From: Streptomyces soli
GTDB taxonomy: Bacteria > Actinomycetota > Actinomycetes > Streptomycetales > Streptomycetaceae
Assembly (NCBI RefSeq): GCF_003999195.1
Contig: NZ_RJVR01000327.1
Location: forward strand, 1 to 64,000
Length of the DNA stretch: 64,000 nt
Reading direction: 5' to 3'
Position numbers and translations under genes: made by a program. The notes beneath the pieces were generated by a model that was given only the letters and a program-made list of their open reading frames with translations, was not told the DNA's origin and ran no database searches. This document shows, one piece after another, positions 18,053 to 26,710 of the stretch (the stretch's first letter is position 1; each line of letters starts with the position of its first letter).

Positions 18053-19758
18053 TGGCCGCGGAAGGAGGGCCCGCCGAGAACGTCCCCTTCGAGACCCCCG
18101 ACCTCTACGGGGCCTACCCCCGGCTGACGGACGAGCAGATCGACCGTCTGGCCGCTCACGGAGACCGGTTCCCTTTCGAGCCCGGCCAGGTGCTGATCCG
18201 GGAAGGGGAGCCGTGCGAGCAGTTCTTCGTCGTCCTGAACGGCTCCGTCGCGATCGTCGAGCACTACGGAACGCCGGACGAGCGGATCCTCCAGGTGCAC
18301 GGCCCGGGGCGCTTCCTCGGGGAGATTGGGCTGCTCCAGGGCCAGGTGGGCTTCTACACCGCGGTCGGCCACGACCCGGGAGAAGTCCTCGCCGTGCCCG
18401 TCGACCGGCTGCGTGCCCTGGTGGCCCGGGACGCCGTCCTCGGCGACCTCGTCCTTCGCGCCTGCCTGGGCCGCCGCGCCCTGCTGGCAGGGCTCGGCGC
18501 GGGATTCCGTATCCTCGGCTCGCGCTACTCGGCCGACACGCGGCGGCTGCGCGAGTTCGCCGCGCGCAACCGGCTGCCGCACCGCTGGATCGACCTGGAG
18601 ACGGACGAGGAAGCCGAGGCCCTGCTGCGCCGTTTCTCCATCGGCCCCGAGGACACGCCGATCGTCATCTGGCAGGGCCACCAGCTGCTGCGCAACCCCA
18701 GCAACGCCGAACTGGCCCGGCTCATCGGCCTGCCCGCGCCTTCCTTTGACGAGAGCCCCAGCGACGTGCTCATCATCGGCTCCGGCCCCGCCGGACTGGC
18801 CGCAGCGGTCTATGCCGCCTCCGAGGGACTGAGCACCACCGTCGTGGAGGCGATCGCCACGGGCGGCCAGGCCAGCACGTCATCACGCATCGACAACCTG
18901 CTCGGCTTCCCTTCGGGGATATCCGGTGCCGAGCTGGCCGAGCGCGCCGTGTTCCAGGTGCAGAAGTTCGGCGCCCTGATCAGCGTCCCGGCGGAAGCGA
19001 CCGCGCTGAAGCCGCGTGACGACCACTACGCCGTCACATTCGCCGACGGCGGCACAGCCACCGGCCGTACGGTCATTCTGGCCACCGGCGCCCGGTACCG
19101 CAGGCTCGTGGTCCCCGGGATAGAACGGCTGGAAGGGACGAGCGTCTACTACGCGGCGACCCTGTACGAGGCCCAGCAGTGCCGGACGGATCCGGTCGCC
19201 GTGGTCGGGGGCGGCAACTCGGCAGGCCAGGCCGTGCTCTTCCTCGCCGACCAGGTGCCCCGGGCGTACCTGCTGGTACGCGGCGGAGATCTTGGCAGCC
19301 ATATGTCGCGCTACCTGATCGACCAGATCGAACGCCATCCGCGCATAGAGGTGCTGCTGCACACCGAGGTGAGCGAGGTCATCGGCGATCCCGTCCTGGA
19401 GTCCCTCGTGATAGTGGACAACCGCACCGGAGAGCGCCGCGAACTTGACGCCCGCGCCCTGTTCGTCTTCACCGGCGCCGACCCCAGCACGGACTGGCTC
19501 ACCGGCTCGCTCGCCCTCGACGAACATGGCTTCGTCCTGACCGGTGCCGAGGCGCAGGCTGACACGGCCCCCGGCACCTGGGAGAGCCGGGACCGGAACT
19601 GCATGATCCTCGAGACCACCCTGCCGGGCGTCTTCGCAGCGGGCGATGTCCGCAGCGGCTCAGTGAAGCGGGTGGCCTCCGCGGTCGGCGAGGGGGCGAT
19701 GGCCGTCCACCTCGTCCATGAGCACCTCGGCCACAAGGCCACCAGCGGTACGAGATGA
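18052..19758 (+). CDS. Cyclic-nucleotide-binding domain fused to thioredoxin-reductase-like FAD oxidoreductase
   Basis: A 568-residue protein. Residues about 20-135 form a CNMP domain (FEPGQVLIREGEPCEQFFVV, GPGRFLGEIGLL). Residues about 150-230 form a thioredoxin-fold-like linker. Residues about 240-560 are a two-dinucleotide-binding flavoprotein: IIGSGPAGLAAAVYA, TGGQASTSSRIDNLLGFP, VVGGGNSAGQA and GVFAAGDVRSGSVKR. The redox CxxC of true thioredoxin reductases is replaced by an AATLYEAQQC region, so classical thioredoxin reduction is unlikely. It is translationally coupled to the UBP finger gene. A nucleotide-gated redox sensor is a reasonable guess, not a demonstrated role. Confidence 0.88.
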   Translation: MAAEGGPAENVPFETPDLYGAYPRLTDEQIDRLAAHGDRFPFEPGQVLIREGEPCEQFFVVLNGSVAIVEHYGTPDERILQVHGPGRFLGEIGLLQGQVGFYTAVGHDPGEVLAVPVDRLRALVARDAVLGDLVLRACLGRRALLAGLGAGFRILGSRYSADTRRLREFAARNRLPHRWIDLETDEEAEALLRRFSIGPEDTPIVIWQGHQLLRNPSNAELARLIGLPAPSFDESPSDVLIIGSGPAGLAAAVYAASEGLSTTVVEAIATGGQASTSSRIDNLLGFPSGISGAELAERAVFQVQKFGALISVPAEATALKPRDDHYAVTFADGGTATGRTVILATGARYRRLVVPGIERLEGTSVYYAATLYEAQQCRTDPVAVVGGGNSAGQAVLFLADQVPRAYLLVRGGDLGSHMSRYLIDQIERHPRIEVLLHTEVSEVIGDPVLESLVIVDNRTGERRELDARALFVFTGADPSTDWLTGSLALDEHGFVLTGAEAQADTAPGTWESRDRNCMILETTLPGVFAAGDVRSGSVKRVASAVGEGAMAVHLVHEHLGHKATSGTR

Positions 19759-19903
19759 GCGGGCCGGGGCGACTGCGCTCGTGCTCTCCGGTCGAGCGGC
19801 GGCGGAGGCTTTCGTCCCCGCAGGCGCAGGTCCGAACCCGGGCCCACTTGCCACACTTGACCCAAGCGTCAGCCCGGCAGCGAGGCCCCCACGGGAGAAG
19901 CCC

Positions 19904-21811
19904 ATGACGACCATCGCCGGCTCCGAACTCGGCACCGTCACGACTAGGGTGCCCGCCAGACTCGACCGACTGCCGTGGTCCCGATTCCACTGGCGCATTG
20001 TGATCGGCCTCGGGACCGTCTGGATCCTCGACGGCCTCGAAGTGACCATCGTCGGGGCCGTGGCCTCCCGGATGACCGAGCCGGGCAGCGGCATTCACCT
20101 CACCAGCGCCGACATCGGCACGGCCGCCGCGATCTACGTGGCGGGAGCCTGCTTCGGCGCTCTTCTCTTCGGCCACCTCACGGACCGCTTCGGACGCAAG
20201 AAGCTGTTCATGGTCACGCTGGCCATCTACGTCCTCGCGACCGTCGCCACCGCGTTCTCCCGCGAGCCCTGGTACTTCTTCCTCGCGCGGTTCATCACCG
20301 GCATGGGCATCGGCGGCGAGTACGCCGCTATCAACTCGGCCATCGACGAACTGATCCCGGCCCGCAACCGCGGACAGGTGGACCTGGCCATCAACGGCAG
20401 CTACTGGGTGGGCGCCGCCGTCGGCAGTCTGGCCGCCCTGCTGCTCCTCGACACCTCGATCTTCGCCGCCGACCTGGGCTGGCGGCTGGCCTTCGGCATC
20501 GGCGGCGTCCTCGGCATCGCGATCATGCTGGTGCGGCGCAGCGTCCCCGAGAGCCCCCGATGGCTGTTCATCCACGGGCACGAGGAGGAGGCGGAACGCA
20601 TCGTCGACCAGATCGAGGCAGAGGTGCGGGCGGAAACCGGCCGGGAGCTGCCGGAGCCGGGTGAGCCCATCACCGTCCGGCAGCGCAAGGTCATCCCCTT
20701 CACCGAGATCGCCCGGGTGGCCATGCAGCGCTATCCGCGCCGTGCCCTGCTCGGACTTGCCCTCTTCATCGGCCAGGCCTTCCTGTACAACGCGATTGTC
20801 TTCGACCTGGGGACGCTGCTGCACGGGTTCTTCGGCGTCGGCTCGGGCTCCGTCCCGTACTTCATGGTCATCTTCGCGGTTGCCAACTTCCTCGGGCCGC
20901 TCCTCCTGGGCCGGCTGTTCGACACGGTCGGCCGGAAGCCGATGATCACCGGCACCTACCTCGGCTCGGCGGCCATCGCCGTCGTACTCGCGGTCCTGCT
21001 GTGGAACGGTTCACTGACGGCCTGGTGGTTCTTCCTGCTGGTGTCGGCGACCTTCTTCGTGGCCTCCGCCGGAGCGAGCTCCGCCTACCTGACGGTCAGT
21101 GAGGTCTTCCCCATGGAGACCCGGGCGCTGTCCATCTCACTCTTCTTCGCCGTGGGCACAGGCGTCGGCGGTATCACCGGGCCGCTGCTCTTCGGGCAGT
21201 TCATCCACAGCGGGAACTCCTACCTGGTGGCCATCGGCTTCATCATCGGCGCCGCCGCCATGGCGCTCGGCGGAGTGGCCGAGATCTTCTTCGGCGTCCG
21301 CGCCGAGCAGCAGTCCCTCGAGAACATCGCCAGGCCCCTCACGGCCGAGGAGGCGGACGCGGAGGCGCACAAGGAGCCGTCCCCGCATGCCGTACGCGAC
21401 AGTGCGCGCCCCGCCGAAGTCCGCCGGGCGGCACACGAACAGGACCGGCGGATCGCCGCACGCAACGCCCGCCGCAGCACACACGATCGCGCCGGCTCGC
21501 GCAAATACCGTCCCGGCCCCGGAACCGGCAGCGCGTTCTACTCCCCGGGCATGGTCGGCAGCGCCTCTACCGCGAGCAGGTACTCGGCCATGGCCGACCA
21601 GTCGCTCGACGACGAGATCGAGCAGGTCTCCAAGGCCCTCGCCGAGCACGGACCGACCCGGCGCGAGGATCTTGAACGGATCGTCAGAGGCCGGTCGTGG
21701 GGCCCCCGCCGCTTCTGGCGGGCACTGCGCGAAGCCGTACGGGAGTCGCGCGCGGAGAGCCTGCCCGACGATGTCTACGCTCCGTCCGGATCCCGGACAC
21801 CAGAAAGGTGA
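19904..21811 (+). CDS. MFS sugar-porter-type transporter with C-terminal winged-helix-like extension
   Basis: A 635-residue protein. Residues about 25-470 hold twelve membrane segments with sugar-porter motifs (HLTDRFGRKKLF after the second span, PESPRWL after the sixth). A low-complexity basic linker (about 475-565) follows. A final segment (about 570-625, DEIEQVSKALAEHGPTRRED then LERIVRGRSWGPRRFWRALR) has the pattern of a small winged helix. A DNA-binding tail on a transporter would be unusual. ATG 19904 is chosen for the GGAGAAG just upstream; an in-frame upstream extension to 19718 overlaps the previous gene and is discarded. Substrate unknown. Confidence 0.85.
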   Translation: MTTIAGSELGTVTTRVPARLDRLPWSRFHWRIVIGLGTVWILDGLEVTIVGAVASRMTEPGSGIHLTSADIGTAAAIYVAGACFGALLFGHLTDRFGRKKLFMVTLAIYVLATVATAFSREPWYFFLARFITGMGIGGEYAAINSAIDELIPARNRGQVDLAINGSYWVGAAVGSLAALLLLDTSIFAADLGWRLAFGIGGVLGIAIMLVRRSVPESPRWLFIHGHEEEAERIVDQIEAEVRAETGRELPEPGEPITVRQRKVIPFTEIARVAMQRYPRRALLGLALFIGQAFLYNAIVFDLGTLLHGFFGVGSGSVPYFMVIFAVANFLGPLLLGRLFDTVGRKPMITGTYLGSAAIAVVLAVLLWNGSLTAWWFFLLVSATFFVASAGASSAYLTVSEVFPMETRALSISLFFAVGTGVGGITGPLLFGQFIHSGNSYLVAIGFIIGAAAMALGGVAEIFFGVRAEQQSLENIARPLTAEEADAEAHKEPSPHAVRDSARPAEVRRAAHEQDRRIAARNARRSTHDRAGSRKYRPGPGTGSAFYSPGMVGSASTASRYSAMADQSLDDEIEQVSKALAEHGPTRREDLERIVRGRSWGPRRFWRALREAVRESRAESLPDDVYAPSGSRTPER

Positions 21812-21962
21812 CACCAGAGAGGTGATGAGTGATGACCGCGCCAGTCCGGCAGAACCGAACCCCCGGAACAGGAGACCACCAAGCCTCGCCACGTGGAGAT
21901 CACCGATCACAGCGGCGACCGCAGCGGCTGAGGCCGGCGGTCCGGAGTTTCGGTCCAGCGTT

Positions 21963-22412
21963 TCAGAGGAGCAGATCGAAGACTTCCCGGACCTGGTCCC
22001 AGTGGTGACTCTGCGGGTTCTTGAGGTCCGGGTGGAGGATCTTGAACGTGTGGGCGAGCGCCAGGCTCAGCCCGCCGATGATCTCCGGGTACAACGACTC
22101 GGTCTCCTCATCGGGCGCGCGGTCCAGGACCGGGTGGGTGGCCAGCTGGTCCAGGATCGGCTTGAGCTCGATCTCGTCGTCGATCTTCCGGAAGCGGTGA
22201 ATGCTCTCCTGAAGCCCCTTGGTGATCGGCAGGTCCGAGGGCCGGATGACATCCCGGCCATTGGCCTTCGCGGTCGCCTGCGCGACGATCAGAAGGTCGT
22301 AGAGCTTGGCGTCGACGAAGTCGCTGTAGCGTTTGAGATCACTCTTGTCGACGTTCAGTCCCGCAGCCACGCGGAAGAACCTCTCGAACCTGGACACGGA
22401 CATCACGGTCAT
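21963..22412 (-). CDS. DUF1931-family histone-fold-like protein
   Basis: A 149-residue protein matching DUF1931: MSVSRFERFFRVAAGLNVDK, then DLKRYSDFVDAKLYDLL, KANGRDVIRPSDLPITKGLQ and a C-terminal LAHTFKILHPDLKNPQSHHW. Structures of the family, as I recall, show a pair of histone folds in one chain; DNA binding is plausible but not established. In Streptomyces it is found among stress genes, as here. Terminated by tandem leucines. Confidence 0.85.
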   Translation of the reverse strand: MTVMSVSRFERFFRVAAGLNVDKSDLKRYSDFVDAKLYDLLIVAQATAKANGRDVIRPSDLPITKGLQESIHRFRKIDDEIELKPILDQLATHPVLDRAPDEETESLYPEIIGGLSLALAHTFKILHPDLKNPQSHHWDQVREVFDLLL

Positions 22413-22571
22413 CGCTGCAACCTCCGGGAAGTCCGGCGCCGGGCGGTCGCTCGGCGCCCTCGTCTCCCGAGCCAGCCTGACTCATGAGAGGCGGGGCCGC
22501 ATGCGCACGCCGGGACTAATCACGCCGGTCCTTCTGCTCCCGGCAGGCCGGTGCACCGCCCCCGGACCCTC

Positions 22572-22838
22572 TCAGGCGACCCGTTCCGCCTCGCGCTTCT
22601 GCCGGCGCATGCGCAGGGCCCGCAGCACCCGCAGCGGAAACAACCCGACGAGCGGGGCACGGCGACCCAGATCCTCCCGGTCCTCCCGGTCGAACGCCTG
22701 CGCGTAATGGCAGGCGTCCTCGGCGGACGGATACCGCTTGGCGCCTTCGACACCACATCCGCGCCCGCAGCGCCAGCGCATCGTGTCCCCGGCACCGTAG
22801 AAGCGGAAGCGATGTCCGAGAAGCCTGCAGCGCAGCAT
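22572..22838 (-). CDS. Small cysteine-containing basic protein (zinc-ribbon-like N-terminus)
   Basis: An 88-residue protein. The first 35 residues (MLRCRLLGHRFRFYG, then MRWRCGRGCG) have the CxxxGH...CxxxC pattern of small DUF1660-like zinc ribbons. The C-terminal half is Arg-rich. The start is well supported: GAGGAGG ends 6 bases before the ATG. Function unknown. It is transcribed away from a decayed regulator gene. Confidence 0.65.
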   Translation of the reverse strand: MLRCRLLGHRFRFYGAGDTMRWRCGRGCGVEGAKRYPSAEDACHYAQAFDREDREDLGRRAPLVGLFPLRVLRALRMRRQKREAERVA

Positions 22839-22920
22839 CGTGCCTCCTCTTTCGCCCTCCGGGGCGATACCGGGCTTCTTCCAGCATGAACCCGGCCGCC
22901 GGCTCGCCGTCCATCCATGT

Positions 22921-23431
22921 AACCCGCGCCGCGAGGACGTGGCCGCGCTGAGCGGCATGTCGGTCGACTACTACGTCCGGCTCGAACAGGAACGCGGCCC
23001 GCAGCCCTCCGAGCAGATGACCGCGGCCCTCGCCCGGGGCCTGCGCCTGTCCCTGGAGGAACGCGACCACCTCTTCCGCCTCGCCGGCCACCCCACCCCG
23101 CGCCGCGTCTCCCGCACCGACCACGTCAGCCCCGCCATGATGCGCGTCCTGGACCGCCTCGAGGACACTCCGGCCCAGATCATCACCGACCTCGCCGAAA
23201 CCCTCGCCCAGACCCGCCAGCCCGGAAATCGCCCACCTGTGGGACCAACACGAAGTCGGCCTCCACTACGACGACCACAAGACGGTCGTCCACCCCGAAC
23301 TCGGCCACCTCCAACCGCACTGCCAGGTCCTGCTCGCCCCCGACCAGGCCCAAGCCCTGCTCATCTTCACCGCCACCCCCGGCACCGACAGCTACGAGAA
23401 ACTCAAGCTCCTCGCCGTCATCGGCGCTTAG
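22921..23431 (+). pseudogene. MmyB-like XRE-family regulator, truncated and internally deleted
   Basis: The frame opens in the middle of an HTH (RREDVAALSGMSVDYYVRLE, QERGPQPSEQMTAALARGLR) and continues through the linker (HLFRLAGHPTPRR) to about 23220. The rest of the MmyB ligand-binding domain resumes in another frame only at its end: SPEIAHLWDQHEVGLHYDDH, then VVHPELG and LLIFTATPGTDSYEKLKLLA, with the stop at 23429. The missing middle is roughly 130 codons, and the first helix of the HTH is also lost. No functional product is expected. Confidence 0.8.
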
Positions 23432-23823
23432 ACGGGCTGGGGACGACCGAACAACAGGTCGTAGCCCGGCGGGAGCTGGAGGATGACCCGGCGCATCAGC
23501 TCATCCTCGGCGGCGTCGGCGACGACGCTGAGCACGGCGCTGACGTCCCACTTCGCGGTCTCCTCGGTCGCTCCCTCGATCCATGCGGCTGTTGCCCGCA
23601 CGAACCGCTCAGGGGAGAGCGGCTCGGGCGCCTGGAGCGGGTTGAGAAGTACCAGCGCGTATGTCTCGGGAAGTCGTGCGGCCAACTCGGCTCTCTCGGA
23701 TCCCACCACATGCGCACCCAGAAGCGCGAGGACGACGCGTGCCGCCCGCTCGGCTTCCTGCCGCGAGGAGTATTCGCCCCGTTCCTGGACCGCCTCCAGG
23801 AACGCTTCCCACCGCATCACCAT
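23428..23823 (-). CDS. DUF2267 domain protein
   Basis: A 131-residue protein of the DUF2267 family: AERAARVVLALLGAHVVGSE, then AELAARLPETYALVLL, FVRATAAWI and ELMRRVILQLPPGYDLLFG near the end. These small helical proteins often accompany stress genes in actinobacteria; biochemical role unknown. It converges on the decayed regulator and lies downstream of the Hsp20 gene on the same strand (94-bp gap). Confidence 0.83.
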   Translation of the reverse strand: MVMRWEAFLEAVQERGEYSSRQEAERAARVVLALLGAHVVGSERAELAARLPETYALVLLNPLQAPEPLSPERFVRATAAWIEGATEETAKWDVSAVLSVVADAAEDELMRRVILQLPPGYDLLFGRPQPV

Positions 23824-23917
23824 GCCGGATCCCCTTTCGGACGCGGGTCGCTTCGAGTCACTGCCGCGGTCGCGGAGCGGGCCGGCTTGCCCGGGTGACC
23901 GCCCCGCGTCGGGCGGT

Positions 23918-24343
23918 TCAGCTGCGGAGCTGCCGGGGGCTGTTGCCGCCGCTGATGGCGATCTTGCGGGGCTTGGCCTGCTCGGCGACCGGGATACGGA
24001 GTCGCAGGACGCCGGCGTCGTAGGCGGCGTCGATGCGCTCGGTGTCGAGGGTCTCGCCCAGGAACAGCTGGCGGCTGAAGGAGCCGACGGGCCGTTCGTT
24101 GATCAATACTTCCGCGTTCTCGCCGGCGGTGGGGCGGCGATCGGCCTTGACCGTCAGGACGTTGCGCTCGACGTCGAGGTCGATCGACTCGGGGTCCACC
24201 CCGGGCAGGTCCAGTTCGACGACGCAGGTGTCACCGTCACGGAAGGCGTCCATCGGGATGGCCGCCGGCCTCGCTGTGGTCCCCATCAGCTGCTGCGTCA
24301 GCCGGTCGAACTCACGGAAGTGGTCGGTACGCATGAGCATCAT
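23918..24343 (-). CDS. Hsp20/alpha-crystallin small heat-shock protein
   Basis: A 141-residue ATP-independent chaperone of the IbpA/Hsp18 type. The alpha-crystallin domain (about 35-130) runs from [20 protein letters not shown] through VLTVKADRR to [20 protein letters not shown], with the conserved GVLRL-type motif. It holds denatured proteins in a refoldable state. AAAGGAG lies about 7 bases before the ATG. A consensus sigma-70-like promoter lies 46-75 bp upstream. It is the clearest stress-response gene in the 17-24 kb block. Confidence 0.92.
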   Translation of the reverse strand: MMLMRTDHFREFDRLTQQLMGTTARPAAIPMDAFRDGDTCVVELDLPGVDPESIDLDVERNVLTVKADRRPTAGENAEVLINERPVGSFSRQLFLGETLDTERIDAAYDAGVLRLRIPVAEQAKPRKIAISGGNSPRQLRS

Positions 24344-24388
24344 CGGTCACTCCTTTCCCGGATACGGGACGCACACGGCGACACCACC

Positions 24389-24417
24389 TATATAACTCCA
24401 CGCAGCAAACTTGACAA
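24389..24417 (-). promoter_or_regulatory. Consensus-like promoter of the Hsp20 gene
   Basis: On the minus strand TTGTCA (24417-24412) and TATATA (24394-24389) are separated by exactly 17 bp. This is a near-ideal vegetative-type promoter, rare in such GC-rich DNA. The expected leader is about 40 nt. An inverted repeat CACTC-TTG-GAGTG (24427-24439) lies just upstream and may be a repressor site; it does not match the HspR (HAIR) consensus well. Confidence 0.7.
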
Positions 24418-24469
24418 CCCTCCACTCACTCTTGGAGTGAAAGAAGTGCCAACAGCTCGTGGGCCGGGG

Positions 24470-25033
24470 TCACGCCCTGCTGAGCGGCGTCGCAGCCATG
24501 GCGGCCAGCACGGCGTCGGGGTGGAGGGGAGTTCACGGAAGCGGGCGCCGGTGGCGTGGAAGACGGCGTTGCTGATTGCAGCGGCGGTACCGACGATGCC
24601 GATCTCGCCGATGCCTTGACGCCGAGGGAGCCGAGGTGGGGGTCGTCCTCCTCGATCCAGTGGGCCTCGATGTCGGGGATGTCGGCACTGGCGGCGACGT
24701 GGTACCCGGCGAGGTCCTGTTCGGCGAAGTCGCCGAAGGCGGGGTCGATGTGGCTGCCCTCGCGCAGTGCCATGGACAGGCCCATGACCATGGCACCGAC
24801 GAGCTGGGAGCGCGCGGTGCGGGGGTTGAGGATGCGGCCGGCGGCGAAGACCCCGACGAGCCGCCGTACGCGGGTCTCGCCGGTGTCGGTGTCAACCTGG
24901 ACCTCGGCGAACTGGGCGCAGAAGGAGTGTGGCGTGCGGCTCCATGGGGTGGTTGTGGAGGGCGGAGGGTCTGGTAGGTGGCGTCGATCCGCACCGGGGC
25001 TCGCTCGAAGGCGGCCTCCGCGTCGCCGCGTAC
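24470..25033 (-). pseudogene. Xanthine-dehydrogenase-type molybdopterin subunit (YagR-like), heavily decayed
   Basis: Pieces in different frames match a YagR/XdhA large subunit: [31 protein letters not shown] in the next frame; [40 protein letters not shown] and [10 protein letters not shown] in a third; then [20 protein letters not shown] and a C-terminal [11 protein letters not shown]. Intact subunits are about 700-750 residues; fewer than 190 codons survive. At least three frameshifts and one large deletion are visible. Confidence 0.85.
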
Positions 25034-25034
25034 G

Positions 25035-25589
25035 GGTCCGGCCGTCCGGGCCGAGCAGGTGGACGACGGCGTCGAATGCGGCGAGCGCGACCGCCATGTC
25101 ACCGGGGTAGGTGGCGACGCACAGCTCGGAGGCGCCGAGGATCGCCAGATCGCGGTGCGCGCCCTCGACGGCGGGGCAGCCGGTGCCGGGGGCGCGTTTG
25201 TTGCAGGGCTTGGAGGTGTCCTGAAAGTACACGCAGTTGGTCCGCTGCAGCAAATTGCCGCCGACCGTGGCGGCGTTGCGGAGCTGGCCCGAGGCGCCGG
25301 CGAGGATTGCCTGGGACAGGGCCGGCCAGCGGTCCCGTACGAGGGGGTGGACGGCGAGGTCGGTGTTGCGTACGGCGGCGCCGATGCGCAGGCCTCCGGC
25401 GTCCGTCTCCTCAACGCCATCGAGGGGAAGCCGGGAGATGTCGATCAGGACCTCGGGGGTCTCGACGCCCAGCTTCATCAGGTCGACGAGATTGGTGCCG
25501 CCCGCCAGGAAGCGGGCCCGGGGCGAGCCGGCGAGACCGGCGACCGCGTCGGCGGCGTCCAGGGCCCGGCGGAACTCGAACGGCCTCAT
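25035..25589 (-). pseudogene. FAD-binding subunit of xanthine-dehydrogenase-type enzyme (YagS-like), 3'-truncated
   Basis: The first about 185 codons are good YagS sequence: [71 protein letters not shown] and the [10 protein letters not shown] cysteines of the iron-sulfur-binding loop. It breaks off after [16 protein letters not shown] and joins YagR debris. The C-terminal third (CO-dehydrogenase flavoprotein C domain) is lost. The ATG overlaps the original stop of the preceding subunit gene (ATGA). Confidence 0.85.
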
Positions 25590-26074
25590 CGCGCCACGTC
25601 CTGGATGGCCCGGACGATGTTGGCGTACGCGCCTCAACGGCAGAGGTTGCCGCTCATCCGCTCCTTCACGTCGGCGTCGGACAGCTCCGTCTCACCGGCT
25701 TCGGCAGCCTCGGCGAGCATCCCGGCGGCGGAGCAGATCTGGCCGGAGGTGCAGAAGCCGCACTGGAAGGCGTCGCGGTCGATGAAGGCCCGCTGCAGCG
25801 GGTGGCGTTCGGCACCGTCGGCCAGGCCTTCGACCGTGGTGACCTCGGCACCGTCCAGGGACACGGCCAGCAGCAGGCAGGCGGCCATCCGGCGGCCGTC
25901 GACCAGGACCGTGCAGGCCCCGCACTGGCCCTGGTCGCAGCCGGACTTGGTGCCGGTCAGCCCCAGTTCCTCGCGGAGGGTTTCGAGCAGGGTCGCCCGG
26001 TTGTCAAGCAGCAGGGTGCGGGGCGTGCCATTGATGCGCAGGGCCACCCCGGCCGAGGGGACTTCCGGGTCCAC
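25586..26074 (-). pseudogene. [2Fe-2S] subunit of xanthine-dehydrogenase-type enzyme (YagT-like) with in-frame TGA
   Basis: From GTG 26074 (GAGGAAG 7 bases before) the frame encodes ALRINGTPRTLLLDNRATLL, the first cluster SGCDQGQCGACTVL, and the second cluster QCGFCTSGQI. It then reaches MSGNLCR, TGA (25634-25636), [18 protein letters not shown]. In intact relatives the internal stop position is the second cysteine of NLCRCGAY. A single TGC-to-TGA change explains it. Only about 17 residues follow the stop, but a cluster ligand is removed. With both other subunits broken, this is a dead operon. Confidence 0.85.
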
Positions 26075-26184
26075 GGCGCCACTTCCTCGTCGTACGGCAG
26101 GAGGGCGCCTTACCGGTAACCGAGTGGGGGGTGATCGAAACCTGCCGTACGCGATGTCACCCGGCGGTGCGGCGACTGCCGGTG

Positions 26185-26661
26185 TCAGCGGCGGGCCGCC
26201 AGGGTCTCGGCGAGGCGGTCGATGAAGACCCGCTGCCCCTTGACGAGCTTTTCGCGTGCCTCGTCGAGGCCGAACCATTCGGCCCTGTCGATCTCGGGAA
26301 ACTCCTGGAGGCGCCCCGAGCCTCTCGGCCACTCCATGGTGAAGGTGCCGGGCACGACCAGGGCGGGGTCGAGGTCGCCCTCCACGGCCCAGATGGTGAC
26401 GATCTTGCCGCTCGGCTGCCGGGCCTCGCCGAGCGGGACCGGTTCGCCGTCAGGCACGGGCAGGCCCAACTCCTCCAGGAACTCGCGGCGGGCGGCCGCC
26501 AACGGCTCCTCGCCGGGCTCGTACTCCCCCTTGGGCACCGACCAGGCGGCCTCGTCCTGGCCCTCCCAGAACGGTCCGCCCATGTGCCCGAGGAGCACTT
26601 CGGTCTCCCCGCCCGGGGAGGTGCGGTGGAGCAGGATGCCGGCGCTGCGCTTGACTGCCAC
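26185..26661 (-). CDS. NUDIX hydrolase
   Basis: About 158 residues with a complete NUDIX box, GEYEPGEEPLAAARREFLEE then LGL, the metal-binding helix that hydrolyses nucleoside diphosphates linked to another moiety. The N-terminus VKRSAGILLHR and AWSVPKGEYEPGEE are typical of DNA-mismatch/ADP-ribose-type Nudix proteins of actinobacteria; substrate unknown. GTG 26661 is taken as start since the sequence before it is not conserved-looking. An ATG at 26712 would overlap the divergent channel gene's start. Confidence 0.87.
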   Translation of the reverse strand: MAVKRSAGILLHRTSPGGETEVLLGHMGGPFWEGQDEAAWSVPKGEYEPGEEPLAAARREFLEELGLPVPDGEPVPLGEARQPSGKIVTIWAVEGDLDPALVVPGTFTMEWPRGSGRLQEFPEIDRAEWFGLDEAREKLVKGQRVFIDRLAETLAARR

Positions 26662-26710
26662 GGGCCGATTCTGCCGTGCCGGTCGCCCGGCCGCGCCCGA
26701 TACTGACGCC

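Noticed and set aside
19718-19903. 62-codon N-terminal extension of the MFS transporter
   Set aside because: It overlaps the upstream flavoprotein gene and is not membrane-like; ATG 19904 has a proper ribosome site.
23528-23820. Plus-strand frame over the DUF2267 gene
   Set aside because: Antisense shadow; the minus strand matches DUF2267 throughout.
24427-24439. CACTC-TTG-GAGTG as an HspR (HAIR) box
   Set aside because: It does not match the CTTGAGT-N7-ACTCAAG consensus well. It is kept only as an unnamed inverted repeat near the Hsp20 promoter.
25634-25636. Possible selenocysteine codon in the iron-sulfur subunit
   Set aside because: The TGA replaces a cluster cysteine, which would suit Sec, but neighbouring subunits are dead and I see no SECIS-like hairpin. 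Simple nonsense mutation is preferred.
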